Shown piece by piece: positions 1 through 9,501 of a stretch of 64,000 nt of DNA. The DNA is from Haloferax sulfurifontis ATCC BAA-897 (lineage in GTDB: Archaea; Halobacteriota; Halobacteria; Halobacteriales; Haloferacaceae). Location: the NCBI RefSeq assembly GCF_000337835.1, contig NZ_AOLM01000028.1, positions 218,574 through 282,573 of the forward strand. Reading direction: 5' to 3'. How positions within the stretch are numbered: the stretch's first letter is position 1; the number at the start of each line of letters is the position of its first letter. Under the pieces are notes generated by a model. The model saw only the letters and a program-made list of their open reading frames with translations, was not told the origin of the DNA and ran no database searches. Both the position numbers and the translations under genes were made by a program.

Positions 1-1663
1 GCCAGTTGTCGGCGAACTGGAGCGTCGACCCGTCGGGCGCGCCGATGTCGCCTTTGTACTGCGAGGCGGCCCCGTAGAGGCTCGGTTGCCACCACAGGAA
101 GAGGTGACCGGCGCGGTCCTCGTGGAGAATCTCCGTCGCCTGGTGGTAGAGGTCGGCGCGCTCGTCTTCGTCGTAGATGGTGCGCGCCTCCTCGACGAGC
201 GCGTTGTAGTCCTCGTTCACCCAGTTGGTGAAGAAGAACGCCCCGTTTGGGTGCAGGAACTTGTAGAACGACACGTCGGGGTACCAGAGCGCGAGGTAGG
301 AGCTCGTCGTCGCCTGGAAGTCGCGGTTGGAGTAGACGTCCGAGAGCCACGTGCTCCACGTGATCTGCTGGATTTCGAGGTTGATGCCGACCTCGGCGGC
401 GTCGGCGGCGATGACCTCCGCGGCCTGCACCTGCGTCGGGTAGGACTGCGGAATCTTGAACGTCGCCGTGAAGCCGTCGGACATGCCGGCGGCGTCGAGG
501 TGTTCCTGCGCCTTTTCGAGGTCGCGTGGGCGCGGTTCGACGTCCGGGTTGACCCACGGACTGCCGGGCGTCGCCGGGGTCGCGGTGGTCTGGCCGGTGC
601 CGTAGAGGGCCGCTTCGGCGACCTTCTCCTTGTCGATGGTGTAGTCGAGCGCGAGGCGGGCGTCCTTGTTGTCGAAGGGAGCCACGTCGCAGTTCAGGCC
701 GAGGTAGACGAGCGATTTCGGGAACTGCTTTTCGAACCGGACGTCGGGGGCCTGCTCGACGCGGGAGACGTCCTTCGGCGCGATGCCGTTGATGAAATCG
801 TACTCGTCGGCGAGGAACGACTGGAGGCGAACGCTCGGGTCGGGCACCTCGCTCTTGACGATGGTGTCGATGAACGGGCCGTCCTCGTCGGACGCGCCCC
901 AGTAGTCCTCGTTGCGCGTCATCGTGAACGAGGTCTCGATTTCGCGGCTCTCGAACACGTACGGGCCGGTCCCGATGGGTTCTTCGACCATGTCCTTCTC
1001 GGCGTTCTCGGCGGGCATGACCGACAGTTCCGCCGTCGCCATCTTCGCGAGGAACGGCGCGAAGGGCTCGGTGAGCTGGACTTCGAAGGTGTAGTCGTCG
1101 GGGGCGCGAAGCTCCTCGACGTAGTCGAAAAAGCCGGTGGCGAGGTAGTCGCCGTTCTGGACGCGCTCGTAGCTCGCAAGCACGTCTTCGGAGGTCATCT
1201 CCTCGCCGTTGTGGAAGGTGACGCCCTCCCGGAGGTTGAACGTCAAGAGCGTGTTGTCGTCGGACTGCTCCATCGACTCGGCGAGATGCGGCTGGATGGA
1301 GTAGTCGTCCTGTAGCGCGACGACCTCCTCGTAGATGTTCTCCAGAACGCGCTTGGAGGCCGCGGAGGTGTCGATGTGCGGGTCGAGCCCCTGCACCGGC
1401 ACCGCGCCGCCCCACTGGAGCGTGCCGCCCTGCTTCCCGCCGCTCGCGGCGGTCGTCTCGGTGCTTTCCGTGCCGTCACTGCCGCCGGAGGACCCCGACG
1501 CTTCGGTCGTGCCGTCGTCTGCGCCGCCGCCCGTACACCCTGCGAACGCCGCGGCGCCGGTCGCCGCCGCCGCCCCGAGGAACGTGCGGCGGTCGAAGCG
1601 ACCGCGACGCGTCCCGTCGGCGGTGCTATCGGGAGAGTCGCTCTCCTTGCCATTCTCTTGCAT
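1..1663 (-). CDS. Peptide-type ABC transporter substrate-binding lipoprotein (SBP family 5), 3' end outside window
   Basis: Extracytoplasmic binding protein of a DppA/OppA-like ABC importer, which captures peptides or related solutes for a membrane permease. The frame opens at ATG 1663 and stays open to base 1, so the C-terminus is missing; 554 codons are visible, close to full family length. The N-terminus carries a twin-arginine motif (RRTFLG, residues 25-30) and a lipobox ending in Cys43 (AFAGC), then a Gly/Ser/Thr linker, so it is a Tat-exported lipoprotein. The region after residue 100 shows the family hallmark LREGVTFHNGEEMTSEDV and, later, a PFDNKDARLALDYTIDKEKV segment. The permease and ATPase genes are presumably beyond the left edge. 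The substrate cannot be told from sequence; the carbamoylase and IclR genes to the right suggest an amide-type nutrient (inference). Confidence 0.93.
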   Translation of the reverse strand, partial: MQENGKESDSPDSTADGTRRGRFDRRTFLGAAAATGAAAFAGCTGGGADDGTTEASGSSGGSDGTESTETTAASGGKQGGTLQWGGAVPVQGLDPHIDTSAASKRVLENIYEEVVALQDDYSIQPHLAESMEQSDDNTLLTFNLREGVTFHNGEEMTSEDVLASYERVQNGDYLATGFFDYVEELRAPDDYTFEVQLTEPFAPFLAKMATAELSVMPAENAEKDMVEEPIGTGPYVFESREIETSFTMTRNEDYWGASDEDGPFIDTIVKSEVPDPSVRLQSFLADEYDFINGIAPKDVSRVEQAPDVRFEKQFPKSLVYLGLNCDVAPFDNKDARLALDYTIDKEKVAEAALYGTGQTTATPATPGSPWVNPDVEPRPRDLEKAQEHLDAAGMSDGFTATFKIPQSYPTQVQAAEVIAADAAEVGINLEIQQITWSTWLSDVYSNRDFQATTSSYLALWYPDVSFYKFLHPNGAFFFTNWVNEDYNALVEEARTIYDEDERADLYHQATEILHEDRAGHLFLWWQPSLYGAASQYKGDIGAPDGSTLQFADNW

Positions 1664-1690
1664 ACAGACCCTCAAATCCGCTACTGTGTG

Positions 1691-1697
1691 ATAAAAA
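1691..1697 (-). promoter_or_regulatory. TATA element for the ABC binding-protein gene
   Basis: TTTTTAT on the minus strand lies 28-34 bases before the ATG at 1663. This is the spacing expected of a haloarchaeal leaderless transcript. Confidence 0.5.
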
Positions 1698-1960
1698 TTG
1701 TGGTTGTGTGTGTACAATCACCATATCGAGACGGGGAAAAATGTCATACTGACTACGTATTCGGGCACCGAGCGCGGGAGAAGTTTCGGATGGCCACTTT
1801 CACGCCAATCGAATCGGAATTACTTCGAGAATGTCAACCGCGGGTCGGTCGGCGTTCCCGGCCGACCCGGCGTCGGCGGCGAAGCGCGGCGCGACGAACT
1901 CCCCCGCGTTCTCGCTTCATCCGTCAGCCAGTACTGTCACGTGTGACCGGATTCCAAACA

Positions 1961-1968
1961 ATAAAATA
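1961..1968 (+). promoter_or_regulatory. TATA element for the amidohydrolase gene
   Basis: ATAAAATA is centred 28 bases before the ATG at 1993, so transcription probably begins at the start codon (leaderless). Confidence 0.55.
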
Positions 1969-1992
1969 GGGTTAGTCACGAATCCGGGAACC

Positions 1993-3240
1993 ATGCGAGT
2001 CAACCAGCAGCGACTCCGCAGTGACATCGAGTCGAACGCGGAGTTCGGGGCCGTCCCGACGGACGAGGGTCGGGGGCGGACGGTCCTGACCGGCAGTGAG
2101 GCGGACCGGCGGGCGAGAGAGTTCTTCTGCGAGCGCCTCCGGGACGCCGGTCTCTCCATCACCATCGACGAGGTCGGCAACATCGTCGGGCGATGGGAGC
2201 CAGAGAGCGCGGACCCAGACGCGGCCCCGGTCGCGACGGGGAGCCACCTCGATTCGGTCCCCGAGGGCGGCATCTTCGACGGCCCGCTCGGCGTCTACGC
2301 GGGGCTGGAGAGCGTCCGCGCGATGCAGGACGCCGGCGTCGAACCGGTCCGCCCCGTCGAGGTCGTCAACTTCACCGAGGAGGAGGGCCAGCGGTTCGGC
2401 GGCGGCCTCATCGGGTCGGCGGTCGCCGTCGGCGAACTGGGCGTCGCGGAGGCGCTCGACATCGAGGACGCCGACGGGATTCCGCTCGGCGACGCCCTCG
2501 CGGACATCGGCTATCGAGGAGACGGGCGCGTCGACGCCGCGGACTGGAACGCGTGGATAGAGCTCCACATCGAGCAGTCAGAGCGCCTCGAAGACGCGGC
2601 GGTCCCGGCCGGCGTCGTCACGAGCATCGTCGGTCTCTCGCGCTGTGCCGTCGAAATCACGGGTGAGGCCGACCACGCCGGGTCGACGCTCATGGACGAC
2701 CGCTCGGACGCGCTCGCCGCCGCCAGCGAGTTCGTCCTCGACGTGGAGCGAGCGACGAACGAGCGCGGCGAGGTCTCGGAGACCGCGGTCGGCACCGTCG
2801 GCAAACTCGAAGTCTCGCCGAACGCGCCCAACGTCATCGCAGGGAAAGTAGACCTGACAGTCGACGTCCGCGACGTGGCGTACGACTCCATCGAGTACGT
2901 CATCGACGAGGCGGAAGCGAGCCTCGACCGCATCGAGGCCGAGCGCCCGGTCGAGACCGCGCTCTCGCACCCGTGGGACCGCAAGCCCGTCGAGATGAGC
3001 GAGCGGTGCCGCGCCGCGCTCCACGACGCCGGGGGCGACGCCGACCTCGAAACCCTCGACCTCCACTCCGGCGCCGGCCACGACACCATGCACGTCGCGG
3101 CCGTCACTGACGCCGCGTTGCTCTTTGCCCCCTCCCGCAACGGCATCTCGCACAACCCCCGCGAGTGGACCGACTGGGCGGACTGCGCCGACGCGACCCG
3201 CGTGCTCGCCGGCGCGCTCGCCGACCTGGCGACCGAGTGA
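1993..3240 (+). CDS. M20-family Zn-dependent hydrolase (N-carbamoyl-L-amino-acid hydrolase / allantoate amidohydrolase type)
   Basis: Cytoplasmic amidohydrolase of the hydantoinase/carbamoylase family, which removes a carbamoyl or ureido group. The 415-residue length is normal for the family. Metal ligands are visible in GSHLDSVPEGGIFDGPLGV (residues 83-101, His85 and Asp96) and in the TEEEGQRF motif near residue 128. The late HSGAGHDTMHVA motif carries another catalytic His. A longer frame opens upstream at 1831, but ATG 1993 sits 28 bases after a TATA box and begins where family homology begins, so I chose it. Divergent from the ABC binding protein and followed by an IclR regulator, it may act on the imported substrate. 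Carbamoylase and allantoate hydrolase cannot be separated by eye. Confidence 0.9.
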   Translation: MRVNQQRLRSDIESNAEFGAVPTDEGRGRTVLTGSEADRRAREFFCERLRDAGLSITIDEVGNIVGRWEPESADPDAAPVATGSHLDSVPEGGIFDGPLGVYAGLESVRAMQDAGVEPVRPVEVVNFTEEEGQRFGGGLIGSAVAVGELGVAEALDIEDADGIPLGDALADIGYRGDGRVDAADWNAWIELHIEQSERLEDAAVPAGVVTSIVGLSRCAVEITGEADHAGSTLMDDRSDALAAASEFVLDVERATNERGEVSETAVGTVGKLEVSPNAPNVIAGKVDLTVDVRDVAYDSIEYVIDEAEASLDRIEAERPVETALSHPWDRKPVEMSERCRAALHDAGGDADLETLDLHSGAGHDTMHVAAVTDAALLFAPSRNGISHNPREWTDWADCADATRVLAGALADLATE

Positions 3241-3672
3241 CGAGACCGACACACTGACCAGACCGTCGCACTGACGACTGCCGTTCTCGTTTTCGTCCGC
3301 ACCCGGGCCGTTCTCTCGTGGGTCGAGCCGACCAGCGCCCGCGTCACTGCGGCGACCGCGACGACCGCGACGACCGCGTAGTCGAACCGCTCGCTACCAC
3401 CGGTCTCGGATCACCGGTTTGAGACGCTGAAGCTGTTGTTTATCGCGGTCCAGTTCGTATGCGCTCGCTCGAAACGCCGAATCGTTTGTACAATGAGAAC
3501 GTAGTCACTCACAGAAGATTCCACCGGTATCACCACTTCAGAAGACAATATTCGGGAGAACTACCCCTCAGACCACGGAGTGTCGCGGCAATTCGTGCGA
3601 TTACCGGTCCGTGTCAGAACTGAGCGTTTGTCAAATACAAACACCTATGCCGCGGGAGCTTCGAACTGGACT
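3241..3672. other. Intergenic region upstream of the IclR gene (432 bp)
   Basis: No credible gene. The right half is AT-richer and ends in the inverted repeat at 3626-3642 before the regulator start. Confidence 0.5.
3626..3642. promoter_or_regulatory. Inverted repeat, candidate operator of the IclR gene
   Basis: GTTTGT-CAAAT-ACAAAC is a perfect 6-bp inverted repeat with a 5-bp spacer, 31 bases before the ATG at 3673. IclR proteins commonly regulate their own gene, so this is a plausible operator. No second copy was found near the ABC or hydrolase genes. Confidence 0.4.
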
Positions 3673-4488
3673 ATGGCAGACGAACCCACGACCGGCTCGC
3701 CGCGGACCCTGAAAACGGTGTCGCGCGCGTTCGACGTCGTTCGTGCGCTCGAAGAGTTAGACGGCGCGCGGGTGACGGAGCTGGCGAACCACCTCGACCT
3801 CTCGAAGAGCGTCGTCTACAACTACCTGAGCACGCTTCGGGCCGAGAAGTTCGTCGTGAAGGAAGGAGACACCTACCAGCTGTCACTGCAGTTCCTCCTC
3901 GTGGGCGAGTACGTCCGGTACCAGAACATCCTCTACCGCATCGGCAAGCCCGAAATCGAGGAACTCGCGGAGAAGACCGGCGAGTACGCCCATTTGGCGA
4001 CCGAACAGCACGGGCTGGGGGTCAACCTCTACAAGGTGAGCGGCGAGAAGGCCGTCGGGAGCGACTACCAGGTGAACAAACTCCAGCGCGCCGACTACCT
4101 CCACTTCTCGGCGACGGGGAAGGCAATTCTCGCGCACCTCCCGAGAGAGCGCGTCGAGTGGATTATCGACCAGTACGGCCTGCCGGGCAAGACCGAGGCG
4201 ACCATCACGACCCGCGAGGAGCTCTTCGAGGAGTTGGAGACGATTCGCGACCGGGGTTACTCGCTCAACGACGAAGAGGAGATAAAGGGCCTGCAGGCCA
4301 TCGGCGCGCCGGTGACGAACCGGCACGGCCGCGTCCTCGGCTCCATCAGCGTCTCCGGGCCCGTCCGCCGGATGAAACAGCCGGAGTACCACGAACAGCT
4401 CATCGAGAACGTCGTCAACACCGCCAACGTCATCGAAGTGAACGTCAACATGGAGGAGTCCGACGACGACTTTCCGACGTTCAGCTAG
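3673..4488 (+). CDS. IclR family transcriptional regulator
   Basis: DNA-binding repressor or activator of a catabolic locus. The 271 residues split into an N-terminal winged helix (residues about 10-70; VTELANHLDLSKSVVYNYLS is the recognition region) and a C-terminal IclR effector-binding domain (about 75-260), with the HFSATGKAILAHLP and GLQAIGAPV segments typical of the family. The frame could open at 3580, but ATG 3673 gives the usual N-terminus. It stands alone, co-directional with the M20 hydrolase 430 bp upstream. The effector is unknown; control of the hydrolase and ABC importer is inferred from position only. Confidence 0.93.
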   Translation: MADEPTTGSPRTLKTVSRAFDVVRALEELDGARVTELANHLDLSKSVVYNYLSTLRAEKFVVKEGDTYQLSLQFLLVGEYVRYQNILYRIGKPEIEELAEKTGEYAHLATEQHGLGVNLYKVSGEKAVGSDYQVNKLQRADYLHFSATGKAILAHLPRERVEWIIDQYGLPGKTEATITTREELFEELETIRDRGYSLNDEEEIKGLQAIGAPVTNRHGRVLGSISVSGPVRRMKQPEYHEQLIENVVNTANVIEVNVNMEESDDDFPTFS

Positions 4489-5390
4489 TCGGCCGCGTCG
4501 TCGCCGGGCATCACGCCAGAATCGTCGTCACGTCGACAGCACCCACTCGGTTCACAAACGGAGAACCGGCGGTCTCGGTCGGACCGCTTCGAGTCGGAGC
4601 CCCAATCGCCGCGAGCGCGCGACCGAACGACCCACATCCCCCAAACGTCGTTATCGCGGTTCCGAAGCCGCCTCCGGGTCGTATTCTGTCCGCCAATCGA
4701 GCCGAACGTCGGGGCGTCGCGCGCCCAGCGACGGCGTGAGACCGGACCACCAGAGAGCCGACAGACGACAACGACGACCCCAGATGGTTGACTAAATAAG
4801 AACACTGACCGATTTTCATCCGCCGAACGTCCAGCTATTCGACAGATTCTGCCGAGTCTATTTAGTTCATAATCTGTCGACGGAACGTCTGACCAACTGC
4901 GGCCAGCGACTGACACCTCCCGGACGGGTGTCGATTCCATTACACAGCTATTGGTGTAATTGGGTTGGCGGTCACGAATTGAATTGGCTGTCACGGTTCG
5001 ACCGTCAGTCACGCGGGACTTGGGACCGAAACCGCGTCGACGAGCGGACACATCCGATTGACTGGGCGAGTCCAGACGGGAGTGTCCCCCTCCGAAAACG
5101 CGGTTTCGAGGCTATCCAATAGTGCGATTAAAAAGCAATATCGTCTCGGTTCGAACTGGTTTCCGATAGCATCCGGGAATTTCGAATAGACCGAATGACT
5201 CTGATATCCACAAGACAAGTGGTGATACGGATTTTTCAGCGCTTATCAGTTCACAATTTGTAAAATTTGAAGAAAGTGTGCCCAGTGTGAAAGTCGCCGG
5301 TCACGCTGTGTCCGAGGTTCGCACCACCTTTGTTGTTCTAAATACACAATAATATCGGACTCAATAGAGCGGGGCGAAGGCGAAGCGGCC
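4489..5390. other. Gene-poor interval (902 bp)
   Basis: No convincing protein on either strand. GC falls clearly from about 5120 to 5370. It contains the 20-bp inverted repeat at 4940-4959, which has a near copy in the other gene-poor interval at 11230. Possible unannotated RNA or decayed DNA; no tRNA fold was recognised. Confidence 0.5.
4940..4959. repeat. 20-bp inverted repeat TTACAC-N8-GTGTAA (copy 1)
   Basis: TTACAC and GTGTAA are perfect 6-bp arms around AGCTATTG. A sister element at 11230-11249 matches it at 16 of 20 positions. Both lie in long non-coding intervals, so a regulator binding site for an unannotated transcript is possible. Confidence 0.45.
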
Positions 5391-6155
5391 TCACCCGGAG
5401 TCGTCGGTGTCGGCGTCGGCGTCGTCAGCCTCGGGGTCGAGCGGTCGCCGGACCACGAGCACCGGGCCGACCGTCTGCTCGGCGACGCGGTCGGAGGTCT
5501 CGCCGAACAGTCGGCCGCGGAGCGTGGGTTTCTCCTCCCCCATCACGACGACGTCGTGGTCGGCCGCGCCTTCGATGAGCGCCTGAAGCGGGTTCTGGGC
5601 GACGACGACGACGCGCGAGACGTGTTCGCGACAGACCCCGAGGACGGCCAGTTCGTTGGCGACCTCGTCGAGGAGTCGTTCGCCCTCGGCGACCGCGTCG
5701 TCCTCCTCGGCGGCGTGAAACAGCGTGAGTTCGATGTCCTCGCGTCTCCCGACGGCCGCGGCGACCTTGGTAATCGTTTCGAGGTTGATGTCCTCCTTTA
5801 TCGGGACGATGACGCGGGCGATGGTCGGCGCGGGATTCGAGAGCAACACCGCGTCGCAGTCCGCCTCGGTGGCGATGCGCTCTGTCGTCTGGTCGGCGTC
5901 GTGGGTGAACACGAGTCGCGTCTCGACTGTCGCGCCCGCGGCTTCGAACGCCGAGACGAGCTCGTCGAGTTCGTCGCGGACCTTCGGTTCGAACTGTTCT
6001 CTGGCCTGTTCGGGAGCCGTCTGCTCGGGTATCTCGTGGTACGCGAGGAGGACGACCGTCGTCTCCGAGAGCAGGCGGGTCAGTTGGTCGGGTATCACCT
6101 GTCCTTCGAGCACCGCGACGGGGACGAGCACGCGAACGTCGTCGGGATTACGCAT
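5391..6155 (-). CDS. Universal stress protein (UspA-type, two Usp halves)
   Basis: Cytoplasmic nucleotide-binding-type Usp protein of 254 residues. The C-terminal half ends with the usual [10 protein letters not shown]...[26 protein letters not shown] pattern, which corresponds to the Usp ATP-loop region, although the GX2GX9G spacing is not clean. The first half (residues 1-130) has the alternating strand/helix pattern of a diverged Usp domain. The C-terminus is an acidic Asp/Ala tail. Its ATG overlaps the stop of the upstream amino-acid permease by 8 bases, so the pair is translationally coupled. Usp partners of haloarchaeal APC permeases are thought to sense or gate transport; that role is inferred here. 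Confidence 0.88.
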   Translation of the reverse strand: MRNPDDVRVLVPVAVLEGQVIPDQLTRLLSETTVVLLAYHEIPEQTAPEQAREQFEPKVRDELDELVSAFEAAGATVETRLVFTHDADQTTERIATEADCDAVLLSNPAPTIARVIVPIKEDINLETITKVAAAVGRREDIELTLFHAAEEDDAVAEGERLLDEVANELAVLGVCREHVSRVVVVAQNPLQALIEGAADHDVVVMGEEKPTLRGRLFGETSDRVAEQTVGPVLVVRRPLDPEADDADADTDDSG

Positions 6156-7617
6156 CAGAGCTCACCCCCTTCAGGCGCACGTCTCTGGCGTAGACGAAGT
6201 ACCACGCCAGCGCCGCGAGCGCGACGACGACGCCGACAGCCTGCGAGAGCGGTTGCATGAACGCGACGAGACTGAAACTCGCCACCGCCCCGAGCACCGG
6301 GACGACCGGGTAACCGGGGACGCGGAACGACGGGTCGTACCACGCGGGGTTCGACCGGCGGAGCGCGACGAGCGCCACGCAGATGAGCCCGTAGGTGACG
6401 AGGTGCAGGAACGACGCGACCTCGGCGAGCACCTCCGTCCGGCCGACGGCGACGAGGACGACCGTCGGCCCGCCGACGAGCGCGAGCGCGACGTGGGGCG
6501 TCCCGTACCGGAGATTGATTCGCGCGAGTTGCGGCGGGACCAGCGCGTCGCGGCTGAGCGCGTAGAGCGCGCGCGACGAGCTGAGAATCGAGGCGTTCGC
6601 GCTCGACACCGTCGCGAAGAGCCCGGCGACGAGGATGGCGACCGCGCCGGGGAAGCCGAGGTACGAGCGGGCGACCTCGACGATTGCCGTCTCGCCGAAG
6701 GAGGCGAGTCGGGCGCTCCCGAACGCGCCGGTCGAGACGAGAATCGTCACGACGTACAGCACGCCGACGACGACCACGGAGCCGACCATCGCAAGCGGGA
6801 GGTTCCGCCCGGGTTTCGTTATCTCGCCGGCGACCGTCGCCACCTGCGCGAACCCGAGATACGAGGTGAACACGAGCGCCGCCGTGGTGAAGATGCTGAG
6901 CGTCCCGAAGGGCATGAACTCCTCGGGGACCGTCTGGCGGCCGAACAGCCCGAGCGTGTCGAGCGAGCCGTAGACGAGAAAGACGAGGAGGATGCCGAGG
7001 AGAAGGCTCACGATGCCGTTCTGGAGCTTCGTCGCGTTCTCGGTCCCGAACATGCTGAGCGCCGTCAACGCGAGGCCGAAGCCGACGCCGAGCGTCGCCA
7101 CGAGCGGCAGGTCGGCGACCATCGACGCCGCGCCCAACTCCGCCAGCACGGCGATGGCGTACTGCGCGAAGCCGACGAGGTAGAACGCCGAGGCGAAGAC
7201 GAGCCCCAGCCAGAGCCCGATGCCGACGACCGCGCCGAACGCCGACCCCATCCCGCGGGAGATGAAGTAGTACGCGCCGCCGCTTTTCGGCATCGCCGTC
7301 GCCAACTCGGAGGTCGGGAGCGCGACCAACAGCGCGATGACCGCACCGAGCGCGAACGAGAGCGCGGCCGCGGGGCCCGCCTGCCCGGCGGCGAGGCCGG
7401 GGAAGACGAAGATACCCGCGCCGACCATCGTCCCGATACCGATTGCCAACCCACCGCGGAGGCCGATTGTCCGCTCTAACTCGGTCCCGCTTTCGAGGAC
7501 CGTCACCTCGTCGGCCGCCTCCCCGACGTCGACCGCCGGATCCGACGAGCCGACCACTGCCCCGTCGCCGGGGGGGTCGACCCCGAGCACCGAACCGCCG
7601 TCGTTTCCGTCTGCCAT
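6148..7617 (-). CDS. APC superfamily amino-acid permease
   Basis: Integral membrane amino acid/polyamine transporter, 489 residues, about 12 predicted transmembrane segments. After a 35-residue soluble N-terminus comes [19 protein letters not shown], the APC TM1 signature with its helix-breaking GxG motif, followed by [35 protein letters not shown], typical of TM2-3. The start codon at 7617 is followed directly by an acidic stretch. It is first in a two-gene unit with the overlapping UspA gene. The substrate cannot be assigned. Confidence 0.92.
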   Translation of the reverse strand: MADGNDGGSVLGVDPPGDGAVVGSSDPAVDVGEAADEVTVLESGTELERTIGLRGGLAIGIGTMVGAGIFVFPGLAAGQAGPAAALSFALGAVIALLVALPTSELATAMPKSGGAYYFISRGMGSAFGAVVGIGLWLGLVFASAFYLVGFAQYAIAVLAELGAASMVADLPLVATLGVGFGLALTALSMFGTENATKLQNGIVSLLLGILLVFLVYGSLDTLGLFGRQTVPEEFMPFGTLSIFTTAALVFTSYLGFAQVATVAGEITKPGRNLPLAMVGSVVVVGVLYVVTILVSTGAFGSARLASFGETAIVEVARSYLGFPGAVAILVAGLFATVSSANASILSSSRALYALSRDALVPPQLARINLRYGTPHVALALVGGPTVVLVAVGRTEVLAEVASFLHLVTYGLICVALVALRRSNPAWYDPSFRVPGYPVVPVLGAVASFSLVAFMQPLSQAVGVVVALAALAWYFVYARDVRLKGVSSDA

Positions 7618-7774
7618 TGTACTGCCCTGTTATCGCGTCTCCCAGATATATCTAGCACCCGTCATATAGAGGGTGCCGGGGCGGCCGGTGGACGCGCCCC
7701 CGGCGGCCCGCCACCGACCACCGGCGACGAGAGAAAGCGTTAATCCGTCCGCGGCACGCCCTGCATACGGAACG

Positions 7775-7828
7775 ATGGCGCACGGAACGCGACGCGGCGG
7801 GCAGGTCGGGCGGGGGGAGCCGCGGTGA
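7775..7828 (+). CDS. Short leader ORF (17 aa) overlapping the recombinase start
   Basis: ATG 7775 opens a 17-codon frame, rich in Arg and Gly, whose TGA (7826-7828) overlaps the GTG start of the recombinase as GTGA. A TTAAT element at 7740-7744 is near TATA distance from this ATG. Termination-reinitiation across such overlaps is known in Haloferax, so this may be the ribosome entry site for the recombinase. No homology is claimed; a chance frame is possible. Confidence 0.35.
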   Translation: MAHGTRRGGQVGRGEPR

Positions 7829-9075
7829 ACTGGTCGCGGAAGTCGCTCGACGAGCTCGAAGCGTTCTACTGGGAGACGATAGCGCCCGCGATGGACCGCG
7901 ACGGGATGGACCCGACGCGGGACGTGCCGACCTACGCGTGGCTGACCGAACGCGGCTGGTCGGGCATCGCCTACGCGCTCCGCGAGAAGCACGGCCTCAC
8001 GCCGCGGCAGTTCTTCGTCGAGGTCGTCGGCCTCGGCGACGACGACGCCGACGGGGGCTACGACTGGGGCATCGACGACGACCGCACCGTCGAGGCGTTC
8101 GAGTCCTACCTCGACATGCTCGAATCGCGGCGCGGCCTCGCGGACTCGACACTGCCGACCCGCCGGACCCACCTCGCTCGGTTCGCCCGAATCTACCGCG
8201 ACCGATACGGCTCGGCGGACCTGCTTTCCCGACTCGACGACCGCGACGCCGAGCCCGACGAGATAGACCGCTGTCTCGCTGTCCTCGACGAGTTCGACGC
8301 CGAACTCGCCACCGACGGGACGAAGCTCAAATACCTCCAGACGGTCCGGTCGTTCTACGAGTACCTCGTCGACTTCCGGCGCGCGCGGTACAACCCCGTC
8401 GAGAACGCGGCGAAGCAGTTCCGCTGGGAGCAGGGCCAACCCGACAACCGCACGATGACGGCCGACCAGGTCGGAGACGTGTACGCCGTCGCCGACGACC
8501 TCGAAGACCGGCTTCTCGTCCTCGGGCTCGCCGGGTGGGGGCTCCGCCCGAACGAGCTCGCGTCGCTCCGCGCCTCCCAGCTCGTCCTCACCGGCGACGA
8601 CCCCCACATCGAGTTCGAGGAGCGCAAAAACGGGCCGGGGACCGTCGCGCTCCTCTACGGCGTCGACGCCGTCGCCGCGCGCATCGACGCGCTCGCCGCG
8701 GACGACGACTGGAACGGCGCGCTGTTTCCCTCCTCGCGGGCCGCCTCGGGACACATCGCCCGCGAGACGGTCAACCGCCGGTTCAAGCGCCTCGCCGACG
8801 AGGCCGGCGTGACCGTCGACGGCGAGGTCCCGACCGCGAAGCTCTGTCGGCGCTTCTGGTACACCGCATATCAGGAAGCGGTCGACGAGATGCTCGCCCA
8901 GTTGGAGGGCGTCGCCGCCGACCAAGGGTCGAAAAGCGCCGGCGTCGTCATGTCGAACTACCTCTCCGAGGAGCGCCGCCGGTCGTTCCGCCGGCAGGCG
9001 ATGCGCGAGACGCTGGCTGGGGTGTTCGAGTCCGCCGACGAGCCCGCGACCGTCGAGACGCAGATGCCGCAGTGA
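7825..9075 (+). CDS. Tyrosine recombinase / integrase-family protein with altered catalytic box
   Basis: Site-specific recombinase-like protein, 416 residues. Residues 90-190 resemble the SAM-like core-binding domain (LADSTLPTRRTHLARFARIYRDRYG). The catalytic domain keeps the first Arg (GLRPNELASLR, Arg241), the beta-hairpin Lys (EERKNGPG, Lys268) and the nucleophile region (MSNYLSEERRR, Tyr379). The usual HxxR box reads KLCR (339-342): the His is replaced by Lys while the Arg remains, and the second conserved His/Trp is not evident. It starts with GTG 7825, preceded by a purine-rich GGGGGG-AG stretch and the GTGA overlap with a short leader frame. No att sites or phage genes flank it, so it looks like a resident chromosomal recombinase rather than part of a prophage. 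Confidence 0.8.
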   Translation: MNWSRKSLDELEAFYWETIAPAMDRDGMDPTRDVPTYAWLTERGWSGIAYALREKHGLTPRQFFVEVVGLGDDDADGGYDWGIDDDRTVEAFESYLDMLESRRGLADSTLPTRRTHLARFARIYRDRYGSADLLSRLDDRDAEPDEIDRCLAVLDEFDAELATDGTKLKYLQTVRSFYEYLVDFRRARYNPVENAAKQFRWEQGQPDNRTMTADQVGDVYAVADDLEDRLLVLGLAGWGLRPNELASLRASQLVLTGDDPHIEFEERKNGPGTVALLYGVDAVAARIDALAADDDWNGALFPSSRAASGHIARETVNRRFKRLADEAGVTVDGEVPTAKLCRRFWYTAYQEAVDEMLAQLEGVAADQGSKSAGVVMSNYLSEERRRSFRRQAMRETLAGVFESADEPATVETQMPQ

Positions 9076-9177
9076 CTGTACCCGCCGGCGTCGCCCCGGT
9101 CCGTGCTCCGCGAGGCGAGCGCGTCTCCGACATCGGTCGTCGTGACTTTTACCCGTGTCGAGGAGTGACCGTCGGGC

Positions 9178-9501
9178 ATGGATCTTCAGGTTACCGGCCT
9201 GAACGGTCTCGAAGAACGGGTCGAGAGCGCGTTGAACCGACTCGGCGAACTGCAAGCGGGCACGCGAGTGCAGTCGGACGCGTTCTTCTCACAGCCGTTC
9301 ATGAGCGACCACACCGAGTTCGATTCGTTTGCCGCGTTCTGCGAACAGAGCCCGTGGTCCCTCGACGACGTCAGCGACGTGCAGGGCGTCTCTCGTGACC
9401 GACTCAACGGATACGTCGACGCGACGACCGACTTCGAGACGTGGGAGCAGATGAAGACCCGGGCCGCGGAAGAAGAGCTCATCGACCAGATCGTCCCCTG
9501 A
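9178..9501 (+). CDS. Conserved-looking small acidic protein of unknown function
   Basis: A 107-residue soluble, acidic protein. The N-terminus (LNGLEERVESALNRL) is a predicted amphipathic helix; the middle (FDSFAAFCEQSPWSLDDV) and the C-terminal helix (DFETWEQMKTRAAEEELIDQIV) look like a small all-alpha fold. It has one Cys and no recognisable motif. It begins about 100 bp after the recombinase on the same strand and converges on the phosphate transporter gene with almost no gap. Codon and residue usage match its neighbours, so it is probably a genuine gene. I do not recognise the family. Confidence 0.75.
   Translation: MDLQVTGLNGLEERVESALNRLGELQAGTRVQSDAFFSQPFMSDHTEFDSFAAFCEQSPWSLDDVSDVQGVSRDRLNGYVDATTDFETWEQMKTRAAEEELIDQIVP

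Larger units (their letters stand above)
1664..1992. other. Divergent intergenic region (329 bp)
   Basis: Separates the leftward binding-protein gene from the rightward amidohydrolase gene. It holds one TATA element for each direction (1691-1697 minus, 1961-1968 plus) and an AT-rich stretch at about 1690-1760. The reading frames that cross it lack a convincing protein. Confidence 0.6.

Noticed and set aside
86..1315. A 409-codon plus-strand open frame at the left edge
   Set aside because: Antisense to the ABC binding protein, whose reading frame shows a signal peptide and family motifs through the same DNA.
4485..5051. A 188-codon minus-strand frame and other frames in the gene-poor interval
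   Set aside because: Arg/Ser-rich translation, no start signal, no domain, and it overlaps the IclR stop; treated as non-coding.
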